A stretch of 64,000 bases of DNA, from the NCBI GenBank assembly GCA_019359615.1, contig JAHHHA010000007.1, forward strand, positions 1 to 64,000, written 5' to 3'. Below, piece by piece: positions 55,102 through 62,736 of the stretch. Source of the DNA: Cyanosarcina radialis HA8281-LM2. GTDB lineage: Bacteria > Cyanobacteriota > Cyanobacteriia > Cyanobacteriales > CCAP-1448. The number at the start of each line of letters is the position of its first letter. Position 1 is the first letter of the stretch. A model generated the notes under the pieces. That model saw only the letters and a program-made list of their open reading frames with translations, was not told where the DNA came from and made no database searches. Both the position numbers and the translations under genes were made by a program.

Positions 55102-55872
55102 AGCCTCATCCTTTGGCTAATCTTGAGTTATGTAATAGAAATCTCTAACAATTCTTGTGGGATAGGTATCCTGCCATCGGTGTCAACTTAGAGCTATAGC
55201 CTTTGCTACACCATGGATTTCAGCCATAACCGCCAGAAGTTCAAAACTCCACAGCTTAAGCCCAAGTCCACTGATGAAGGTTAAGAATTAAATCCGGTAA
55301 TTGTGGGGCAGGCATCTTGCCTGCCTTCTTGTGGGACGGGCAAGATGCCCATCCCACAAGAATTACCAAATTATTTTTTTAACTTCCATAAGTGGACTAA
55401 ACTTACCAGAATTCAGTCCTCTTATGAAGGTTAAGAATTAAATTCGGTAATTGTGGGGTGGGACTCTTGTGGGACAGCCCAGAGGGCTATCCCACAAGAA
55501 TTACCCAATTATTTTTTTAACTTCCATTAGAGGACTTTAGCTATGAGGCAGGGGTTTTCAACCCCTGACGGATCGAGGCTTTGACCGTTAACTTGACACC
55601 AATGGCATCGGAGCCTGCCCTCAACCTTAATTTCTGGAGATATCTGTCTGAAAATGTTACTGCCCTGGGGTTTCAGCCATAGTTCTTCTTCTAACCAGAC
55701 TGACGCACAAGCAAAGGCGCTGTCTATAGCGTATGCGCTCAAACCAACTTCAGGCTAATTTTTTACTATTATTTATAAGTTTTAAAAGAATTTTCATAAT
55801 TGACGATCGCCTTTGGGTAAGATCGCATTATTATTGGGGTCAAGGGCGCTATTTTCCTGGTGAAAGTTAGAT
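55102..55872. repeat. repeat-filled intergenic region (composite repeat copies 4-5)
   Basis: Several modules of the composite repeat occur: CTTGTGGGAT palindromes near 55150, 55320-55365 and 55465-55500, AGAGGACTTTAGCTATGAG at about 55527, the CAGGGGTTTTCAACCCCTG hairpin at about 55547, and GACCGTTAACTTGACACCA. No gene is supported, and a frame at 55527-55742 lies over the repeat. Confidence 0.8.
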
Positions 55873-57183
55873 ATGGTTAAAATTCTCCACGTATCGGATA
55901 CGCATATCGGGTCGGGTTTTCAGCATGGCAGCATCAATCCAGAAACCGGACTGAATACGAGGCTGGAAGATTTCGTCAATACTTTGTCGCAATGTATCGA
56001 TCGCGCCTTATCCGAACCAGTAGATTTGGTCTTATTTGGGGGAGACGCTTTCCCGGATGCCACGCCACCGCCTTACGTTCAAGAAGCTTTTGCCGGACAG
56101 TTTCGCCGCTTGGTAGATGCTAAAATTCCGACTGTGTTGCTAGTCGGCAATCACGACCAACATTCTCAAGGACAAGGGGGCGCGAGTTTGTGCATTTATC
56201 GTACCTTGGGAGTGCCTGGATTTGTAGTAGGCGATCGCATTACTACTCATCGGTTGGAAACTCAAAATGGTGCGGTTCAAGTTATTACTCTGCCTTGGTT
56301 GACTCGTTCGGCATTGTTAACTCGTAAAGAAACAGAAAGTCTCTCTTTAGTTGATGTCAACAAATTATTAATTCAACGCCTCGAACCAGTTTTAGAAGCT
56401 GAAATTCGGCGATTAGATCCGAATGTACCAACCATACTTTTGGGGCATTTAATGGCAGACAATGCTAATTTGGGGGCCGAACGCTTTCTGGCAGTTGGTA
56501 AAGGCTTTACCATTCCCCTGTCTATGTTGACTCGTCCTTGTTTCGACTACGTAGCTTTAGGGCATATTCATCGCCATCAGAATTTGAATAAATCTAACGA
56601 TCCGCCAGTAGTATATCCAGGTAGTATCGAACGGGTAGATTTTAGCGAAGAGAAAGAAGATAAAGGCTTCGTGTTAGTAGAACTAGAAAAAGGCAAGGTG
56701 GCATGGGAATTTTGCCCTGTAGCTGCTAGACCTTTTCGGACGATCGAAGTCGATGTCTCTGAAATAGAAGACCCACAAGCGGCAATTATCAAAGCGATCG
56801 AGAAAAAACCGATCGCCGATGCCGTGGTGCGGTTGATCTACAAATTGCGTTCCGAACAATTAGAATCGATCGATACTCCTGCTTTGCATCAAGCTTTAAG
56901 TTCGGCCCACACTTATACGATTCAAGCGGAGTTAGTCAGTCAGTTAACCAGACCCCGCCTACCAGAATTGGGAATTGGAACCAGCATCGATCCGATGGAA
57001 GCCTTGACGACTTATTTAGATAATCGCACCGATCTCAAAGACATTGCCAGTCAAATGTTAGAAGCCGCCCAAAAGTTGCTGGCAGCCGAAGAAGATTCGT
57101 GGTTGGCTACAGTCGAGATTGCAGAAGAAGAATCGAAAAAATTAGTAGGAAGTAAAAGCGATCGGCAGTTACGATTGCTTTGA
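55873..57183 (+). CDS. sbcD: SbcD/Mre11-type DNA repair exonuclease subunit
   Basis: The 436-residue metallophosphoesterase has DTHIGSGFQHG near 9-19, FGGDAFPDA, VGNHDQHSQG near 95-104, LLGHLMAD and LGHIHRHQ. These are the two-metal nuclease motifs of SbcD. A capping domain and C-terminal helices would bind SbcC. SbcCD cleaves hairpins and protein-blocked ends, which is relevant in such a palindrome-rich genome. No sbcC gene is adjacent. Confidence 0.88.
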   Translation: MVKILHVSDTHIGSGFQHGSINPETGLNTRLEDFVNTLSQCIDRALSEPVDLVLFGGDAFPDATPPPYVQEAFAGQFRRLVDAKIPTVLLVGNHDQHSQGQGGASLCIYRTLGVPGFVVGDRITTHRLETQNGAVQVITLPWLTRSALLTRKETESLSLVDVNKLLIQRLEPVLEAEIRRLDPNVPTILLGHLMADNANLGAERFLAVGKGFTIPLSMLTRPCFDYVALGHIHRHQNLNKSNDPPVVYPGSIERVDFSEEKEDKGFVLVELEKGKVAWEFCPVAARPFRTIEVDVSEIEDPQAAIIKAIEKKPIADAVVRLIYKLRSEQLESIDTPALHQALSSAHTYTIQAELVSQLTRPRLPELGIGTSIDPMEALTTYLDNRTDLKDIASQMLEAAQKLLAAEEDSWLATVEIAEEESKKLVGSKSDRQLRLL

Positions 57184-57209
57184 AAAAGGCTACTTTGCCC
57201 TGGCGTAGG

Positions 57210-57545
57210 ATGTCTAATATTTTCAATTTATCTCTAGAATTGCCTAATGAAGAATTATTTGAACCTTTATTAGCTACTAGCAACGTTTTAATCGAGCGCA
57301 TTATTTCTACGGGACAAATTACACCGCTAGGAGATTGGTACGACCAAGAAAAAGATGAGTGGGTAATCTTATTGCAGGGGCAAGCAGAACTATCATATTT
57401 TGATGGTTCTAGAAAGCAGCTTGCAGCAGGCGATTACGTGTTTATTCCCGCTCGGCAAAAGCATCGAGTTGAATATACTAGTGTCGAACCTCCCTGCATT
57501 TGGTTGGCGGTTCATTTTGCAGCTACAGCAGGCCTAGATCGTTAG
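57210..57545 (+). CDS. single-domain cupin protein
   Basis: This roughly 111-residue cupin has WYDQEKDEWVILLQGQAEL (motif 1, Glu kept) and PARQKHRVEYTS (motif 2, His). The start ATG 57210 (MSNIFNLSLELP) matches relatives. An in-frame TTG at 57180 overlapping the sbcD stop is possible but less likely. It probably shares the sbcD transcript. The ligand is unknown. Confidence 0.8.
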   Translation: MSNIFNLSLELPNEELFEPLLATSNVLIERIISTGQITPLGDWYDQEKDEWVILLQGQAELSYFDGSRKQLAAGDYVFIPARQKHRVEYTSVEPPCIWLAVHFAATAGLDR

Positions 57546-57683
57546 ATCTCTCCAACAATTATTGTCAGGTAGGCATCGGAGTCTGCCTTTGAGTTCTGAA
57601 GAGGTCTATTGATGAAATATTCTTGTGGGGTAAGGATCTGGCCTGCCGTGGGACAGCCGGGACGGCGATCCCACAAGTCATAG

Positions 57684-57758
57684 TAAATCCGGTTATTAAA
57701 AGCATGAATCCAGCCCTCACCCCCATCCCCTCTCCCACCTCAAAGAAGCCCTCTCCTA
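57684..57758. repeat. dispersed palindromic repeat, copy 3 (partial)
   Basis: Identical to 53741-53780 at its start. It then has CCTCAAAGAAGCCCTCTCCTA, which matches the right arm of the split copy at 15268-15300 instead. Confidence 0.85.
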
Positions 57759-57811
57759 CCGATCGATTTGGGTTGATACCATAAAAGCTTTTTTGTTGCG
57801 ACACATCCTGG

Positions 57812-57839
57812 GTAGGGGCGCAATGCTTTGCGCCCCTAC
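57812..57839. repeat. perfect 12-bp hairpin
   Basis: GTAGGGGCGCAA (57812-57823) and TTGCGCCCCTAC (57828-57839) form a stem with a 4-nt loop. It is in the 57546-57942 gap, which holds only repeats. Confidence 0.85.
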
Positions 57840-57942
57840 GAGGAATTTATGCGTGGCAGATATTTAGCAAAATGGTATGAGAACATCTGGCAATTCTTGT
57901 GAGGTAAGCATCCTGCCTGCCCTAGATCTTAGGAGATGACTA

Positions 57943-58620
57943 TTAGATATTGGCTTCCCGCTGGAGAACTACCATATGCTGTCCGACTACAGGAGAACGA
58001 GCCAAGAGCGTACCTTTCGAGTCAAAAATTTCTAAGTTGTTAAAATTGAGCTTTTGAGAGCGGTTTAACATCCGATCGGCTAATTCGTCTTGCCTAGCAG
58101 TATCGAAAGTATACCAGTCATCGCTGACTTTGAGCGTCAATTGACTGGTTTGAAAATTAGCTTCAAAAGAGCGCACTAGTTCGTCCCCGTACTTTTTGGT
58201 AGTTTCAGCTACTTGTTTTTGAATCGAAGCAATTAGCTTTTGCTCTGGTGTCATCCCCAGAGTTGGAGCGGCATTCACCTTAACAGATTTTGGCGATTTG
58301 GGCGCTTGCAATTCTGGAGGAGCCTGAATTTCGCCTGTTGGCGACACCTTTGCCACTTCACTACTAGGGCCGCCAGAAAGGATGGCAACTGCAATCCAAA
58401 GAAAAAGGACGATAATGCCAGCAATAATTCCCGTCAATCCTAGATCGGAAAGCTTTTGATTGGTAGATTCTGGCAGTAAAGCCCGTACTTTCTGCAAAAG
58501 CACGTTCCACCAACTCTGAAGGCGCTCGAAACTAGGCAAGAATTTATCGACTAGAGTAGTAGCCGATTTCTCGGAGGTTTGGTTGTTTGGTTTTGGTGGC
58601 TTTGGTTGATTCTGTGACAT
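57943..58620 (-). CDS. membrane protein with cytoplasmic N-terminus, unknown
   Basis: This roughly 225-residue protein has a Pro/Asn/Gln-rich start, one transmembrane helix (about 65-82, GIIAGIIVLFLWIAVAIL), a Pro-rich linker and a soluble C-domain (about 120-225) ending VVLQREANI. ATG 58620 (MSQNQPKPP) follows a GGGG-containing ribosome site and is preferred to 58635. I recognise no named family. Confidence 0.72.
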   Translation of the reverse strand: MSQNQPKPPKPNNQTSEKSATTLVDKFLPSFERLQSWWNVLLQKVRALLPESTNQKLSDLGLTGIIAGIIVLFLWIAVAILSGGPSSEVAKVSPTGEIQAPPELQAPKSPKSVKVNAAPTLGMTPEQKLIASIQKQVAETTKKYGDELVRSFEANFQTSQLTLKVSDDWYTFDTARQDELADRMLNRSQKLNFNNLEIFDSKGTLLARSPVVGQHMVVLQREANI

Positions 58621-58766
58621 TTTATTCCCCTTCATTGCTAGATATCGATCGGCTAATATATTTGTTTCTTAAACGAGACTGTCTCGATCGCCAGTAGTTC
58701 TTTCTGTAGTCTTAGCCTGCGATCGATATCAATCCTGAAATCTTTATTATCGATCTTTTTGTTACC

Positions 58767-59009
58767 CTATTGCCCGTCGGCGGTGGTGTCAGTGTTAATT
58801 TCTACCAATTTGTGTCGCGAGGAAAATCCAGATTTAATTGTAATGCTAGATTTGCAAACATTAAATTTGGTGGCTAATAATTTAATCAATTCTTCATTAG
58901 CTTTCCCCTTTACGGGTGGCGATTTCAGACAAGCGACGATGCTACCATCAGGGAATTCCTCAATTTTTTGCTGTTTAGAGTTCGGCTTAACCTTAACTAA
59001 TCTTTTCAT
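58767..59009 (-). CDS. DUF167/YggU family protein
   Basis: This 80-residue protein has [30 protein letters not shown] and [14 protein letters not shown], all collinear with the YggU fold. The family is conserved but its function is unknown. It lies 18 bases after the DUF2809 gene on the same strand. Confidence 0.88.
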   Translation of the reverse strand: MKRLVKVKPNSKQQKIEEFPDGSIVACLKSPPVKGKANEELIKLLATKFNVCKSSITIKSGFSSRHKLVEINTDTTADGQ

Positions 59010-59027
59010 TTGTTTAGCAAAAATATG

Positions 59028-59420
59028 TTATCGATCGCTAATTTTATTTAAACACCACCACCCGATCGCGCTCCCGATCCCGTAGTGAGGGAAATCCCAC
59101 CAAGAAAAGGTAGTGCCGAGGATAGTTCTACCCACCAACGAAGAACGCAGCGATTGCAGCCATAGGGGATGCCACAATTGCAGCAATTCTAAAACACAGG
59201 TAACGCCAAAAACTCCCACAGCAATCTGAGTTATCCAAGTTTTTCGAGGAAATAGAAAAAATATAAATAAACACCAAAACACTTCATAAAGTATATCGCC
59301 AGAATAATCTTTAACCCACTCGCTACCAAATCCAGAATAGGATTTAGAGAGCAAGCCTAAAAGGGTAACGATCGGTAATAAGACGATAATGAGTTGGCGA
59401 TCGCTAATCTTTAATTTCAT
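59028..59420 (-). CDS. DUF2809 family membrane protein
   Basis: This 130-residue protein has about four transmembrane helices and the conserved segment CVLELLQLWHPLWLQSLR near 75-92. SWWDFPHYGIGSAIGWW lies near the end. It is VanZ-like in general appearance and its function is unknown. It is part of a short minus-strand string with the YggU gene. Confidence 0.82.
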   Translation of the reverse strand: MKLKISDRQLIIVLLPIVTLLGLLSKSYSGFGSEWVKDYSGDILYEVFWCLFIFFLFPRKTWITQIAVGVFGVTCVLELLQLWHPLWLQSLRSSLVGRTILGTTFSWWDFPHYGIGSAIGWWCLNKISDR

Positions 59421-59448
59421 TTATTATATTCGACTTATTACTTATTAC

Positions 59449-61359
59449 TTATTGCTCTGGCAGCCAGACGGTAAAGGTCGAACCCACACCTACAGTGGAT
59501 TCAACTTCTATTTTTCCTTTATGTAGTTCGACTAATTGTTTGGTTAAAGCCAGTCCCAATCCGGTGCCTTCATATTGACGCTGACGAGAAGAATCTAGTT
59601 GCTGAAATTTTTGAAACAATAGCGATCGCTGCTCTTGAGAAATCCCAATTCCCGTGTCCTCAACTTGAAAAACAGCCGTGTTTTGTTCTACCCAAACCCG
59701 CAATATTACTTGTCCGCCAGCAGGAGTAAATTTGATAGCATTGCTAACTAAATTCCAGAGAATTTGTTCGAGACGCTTAGGATCGAATTTCAGGCGATCG
59801 CTTACAGGTTGAGCGGGAAAATCTACCATGAGATTAATCTGCCCGCTGGCTGCTTCTTTTTGAAATGTTTGTAAAGTGCGATCGGCTATTTCTCTCAGAG
59901 AACATTCGCTAACGTTGAGGATGATTTTCCCTGCTTCTAGTTGAGATATATCTAAGATATCGTCGATGGTCGCTAGCAAATGGTTGCCGCGATCGTGAAT
60001 TATTTGCAAGTAATCTTGATATTTTGACGGCAATTCTGCTGTTTGCCAGCGTAGTAAGGTGGCAGATAAACCGATGATTGAAGTTAGAGGTGATTTTAAC
60101 TCATGACTCATAGTGGCGAGAAATTCGCTTTTAGCTCGGTTAGCCGATTCTGCCATTACTAAAGCATCGCGCAGTTCTTGGGTGCGTTCGATCGCTCGTC
60201 TTTCTAGATTTTGTTTTTGCTCTTGCAATTCGGCGTACAATTTAGACTGATAGATAGCGATAGCCAAATGCTCGCTAATCTGTTGGAGAAACTTTTTCTC
60301 GTTATCTTTCCACTGTCGGGGTTCTTGGCATTGATGAGCGATCGACAAACCCCATAATTGCGATTCTACTATTAATGGAACGATCAGTTTTGCCCTAACT
60401 CGTACTTGTCGCATTAATTCTAAAAAACAGGGAAATAATCTATACGCACTTTCGACATCTGATACAGCTTGAGTAAAGCCATGGCAATATTTTTCTCGCA
60501 AGTTAGGAACATCAATAAAGCATTCTTCCCCCTCTTTGAAACCCAACACGGATGGAATTGAATCATTAGCTCTAGACTCATAAATAATTTCACCAATTCC
60601 ATTCAGAATGCGATCGTTCTCTGTAGTTATCGCTCCAGATATATCTTCAGCTTTTGTCTTGACCTCTGAAGCGATCGCTTGACGACTCATTCGAGCAGCG
60701 AATTGATAAATTACCAATCTATCTGCTTGCAGAAATTGTCTTACTTGTTCGACGGCTGTTGTTAAGATTACTGGGAGTTCTAAACTTTGACGAATTTGAG
60801 TGGTTACTTGATTTAACAGCCTCTCTTGCTCGACTTGTTGGCGGAGAGCATCTTCTATCGGTTGACAAACAGAAACATAAGGGTAGCTCGTCTCTAATTC
60901 TTCACTCGATTCGATATTATTTGCTAGAATTTCAATTAAGCTAAGAGTAAACTGGCTTTGAATATTAGGGTCATTGGGTTTGATTTTGCGGCAAGCTCGT
61001 TCGACGCTAGAGATGATTTCCTGTTGCGATCTTTGCTTGACGATTTTAAGTAAAAATGAGGCAATTTCTTGAGGGTCGAAAGTTAACCTTACATTCACAA
61101 GATTGCGAGTTATTAATTTTTCTGCCTGCTCGTTTCCTGAGACTTCTACTAGTAAAGCACTAAATCGATCGGAAATTAACGCCATGAAGCGTTTTTCGTT
61201 CGCTTCTAAATTAACCGTTACTTCAGAGAGAATATCTTCGGTTAAAATTACAGCTTCTCGGCCAAGATTATGAGCCATCTGCTGCCACAAAGAACGCAAT
61301 CGATCTACAGTCGCTAATGGCAAACTTCGACTAAGGCTTGACGATCGATAATCTGGCAT
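59449..61359 (-). CDS. hybrid-free sensor histidine kinase with CBCR-like GAF domain
   Basis: This 636-residue soluble kinase has an N-terminal helical domain (about 15-150), a GAF domain (about 182-372) ending LWGLSIAHQCQEPRQW, a coiled coil and a HisKA domain (His419 in MSHELKSP). The HATPase_c domain has NLVSNAIKFTP, DTGIGIS and GTGLGLA. The GAF resembles cyanobacteriochromes. Cys311 is at the bilin-attachment position, but the following residue is Phe312, not His. ATG 61359 follows AAGGGAGCGG. The stop overlaps ACTTATT heptamers (59433-59453). Confidence 0.88.
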   Translation of the reverse strand: MPDYRSSSLSRSLPLATVDRLRSLWQQMAHNLGREAVILTEDILSEVTVNLEANEKRFMALISDRFSALLVEVSGNEQAEKLITRNLVNVRLTFDPQEIASFLLKIVKQRSQQEIISSVERACRKIKPNDPNIQSQFTLSLIEILANNIESSEELETSYPYVSVCQPIEDALRQQVEQERLLNQVTTQIRQSLELPVILTTAVEQVRQFLQADRLVIYQFAARMSRQAIASEVKTKAEDISGAITTENDRILNGIGEIIYESRANDSIPSVLGFKEGEECFIDVPNLREKYCHGFTQAVSDVESAYRLFPCFLELMRQVRVRAKLIVPLIVESQLWGLSIAHQCQEPRQWKDNEKKFLQQISEHLAIAIYQSKLYAELQEQKQNLERRAIERTQELRDALVMAESANRAKSEFLATMSHELKSPLTSIIGLSATLLRWQTAELPSKYQDYLQIIHDRGNHLLATIDDILDISQLEAGKIILNVSECSLREIADRTLQTFQKEAASGQINLMVDFPAQPVSDRLKFDPKRLEQILWNLVSNAIKFTPAGGQVILRVWVEQNTAVFQVEDTGIGISQEQRSLLFQKFQQLDSSRQRQYEGTGLGLALTKQLVELHKGKIEVESTVGVGSTFTVWLPEQ

Positions 61360-61456
61360 TTCCCGCTCCCTTAGAAGCTCCAATCTTCAAGAAAACTAGA
61401 TAGCAATAAGTTTTTATACCCAATAGAGGTAATTTCTACTACAATTTAGTTTACAG

Positions 61457-61523
61457 AAAAAAAGCCCTCAATGGAAGCCCGCACCGTTTGCTAGTGCGAT
61501 TCCATTACCCAGATATGGCTTTT
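61457..61523 (-). terminator. structured intrinsic terminator candidate
   Basis: On the minus strand a nested structure ends in seven U. The inner stems are AATGGAA/TTCCATT (61470-61476 with 61500-61506) and CGCAC/GTGCG (61480-61484 with 61494-61498). The outer AAAAGCC/GGCTTTT stem adjoins the U-run (61457-61463). It lies downstream of the TPR gene and could also be a small RNA. Confidence 0.6.
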
Positions 61524-61629
61524 CTTAGATTGTTAATAGAGCCACAATTATGTTGTTAAGTATATTTCTTCGATCGCTTATCTAGTAAAGTGGCTATATG
61601 GCAATATTTAAGTAGTGCTTTCAGGCGTG

Positions 61630-61655
61630 TAGAGACGTAGCAGTCTACGTCTCTA
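61630..61655. repeat. perfect 11-bp hairpin
   Basis: TAGAGACGTAG (61630-61640) and CTACGTCTCTA (61645-61655) form a stem with a 4-nt loop 33 bases after the TPR gene stop. It is a common cyanobacterial palindrome type. Confidence 0.8.
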
Positions 61656-61687
61656 TACGTCCGACTAAGATAACATTTCGGTCCGCG

Positions 61688-62323
61688 TTACTCTCCTAAT
61701 TCTTTTAAAATCGACGTTACTTGTTGGTAGCCCTCTGTATCTTTTTGCTCTTGGAATAGTTGTGCTGCTACTTTTAGATCGGCAACCCCACTATCGCGAC
61801 CTTCAACCTGAAGGCGGACAACTCCTCGACCGAAGTAAGCCAAAGCCAATTTAGGATCGAATTTAATCGCCTGATTGAAGTTATCTAATGCCGAGTTCCA
61901 GTCTTTTTGACCTAGATAAATAGTTGCCCGTCCGAGGTAAGCTAATTCATTAGTCGGTTCGAGTTCGATGACTTTGTTGAATTCAGCTAAAGCTAGTTCG
62001 TACTTTCTTTGCTTGAAGTATTCCGACGCTTGCTGAAAGTGAGTTTGAGCTTTGGTAGGGGTAGATGGCTGGCTCTGGGTAGGAGTAGATGGCTGGCCCT
62101 GCGTAGGGGTAGATGGCTGACTCTGGGCAGGGGTAGATGGCTGGCTAGGGGCAGATTGAGCGAGCAAACGGCTATTCTGTAGAGAGCTATTAGTTGCCGA
62201 TTGAAGAGTGTTTGGTGTCATTAGCTCCACAGAATTTCTGCTAGTAGCATTGGCGCTAGTCTGGGCTAGGATACCCATGGGCAACACTAATAGAGTCGAA
62301 ATTAAAGCCAAAGAACGGTTCAT
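61688..62323 (-). CDS. exported TPR-repeat protein
   Basis: This 211-residue protein has a signal peptide (about 1-26). The low-complexity Gln/Ser/Pro/Thr linker (about 58-92) consists of QPSTPTQ(S/G) octapeptide repeats encoded by 24-bp units. Three TPR motifs follow (about 93-195, with YFKQRKYELALAEFNKVIEL and LGRATIYLGQKDW). It is a likely periplasmic protein-interaction scaffold. The partner is unknown. Confidence 0.85.
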   Translation of the reverse strand: MNRSLALISTLLVLPMGILAQTSANATSRNSVELMTPNTLQSATNSSLQNSRLLAQSAPSQPSTPAQSQPSTPTQGQPSTPTQSQPSTPTKAQTHFQQASEYFKQRKYELALAEFNKVIELEPTNELAYLGRATIYLGQKDWNSALDNFNQAIKFDPKLALAYFGRGVVRLQVEGRDSGVADLKVAAQLFQEQKDTEGYQQVTSILKELGE

Positions 62324-62736
62324 AGCAATGCTTTTCCTATTAACGAAAGGTCAAATCAAGTCAAAAGTCAAAAGTCAAAAGTCAAAAATTGGTTTTCCTC
62401 TGACTTTTGGTAACTTGACAATAGCCATCAAAAATTGATGGTATTTTGATGGGCGATCGCACTCCCAATGAAGAAGATAAAGATTTTCTTCACGAGGAGT
62501 CATTTGCAGAAACTTCTTGGGATCGATTTGGTAGTAAACTTGTGGTTCTCCCGAACTGCGATCGACGGTTTAGTTGTATGTCGCCTAAGAAGATCTCTGA
62601 GCGTGCTGAGAATCTCGATCGGAAGGGCCGATCGCCTGAGAGTTAACAGAACGACATCGCCAGACCCACCTCGACGATCGGAGGTGAAAATTATAGGTTG
62701 GGCGTTAACTTTATTATTTTAACTGCTAAATTGCTT
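62324..62736. other. TPR / cobN divergent spacer with GTCAAAA heptamers
   Basis: Four GTCAAAA units occur at 62360-62387. The 66-84-codon frames around 62446-62722 show no family resemblance or ribosome site. I looked for a cobalamin riboswitch core ahead of cobN and did not see one. Confidence 0.55.

Noticed and set aside
55527-55742. 71-codon frame on the minus strand
   Set aside because: Half of it is the composite repeat, and no protein features are visible.
62388-62736. Cobalamin riboswitch ahead of cobN
   Set aside because: I looked for a B12-box core and its flanking stems and found none by eye.
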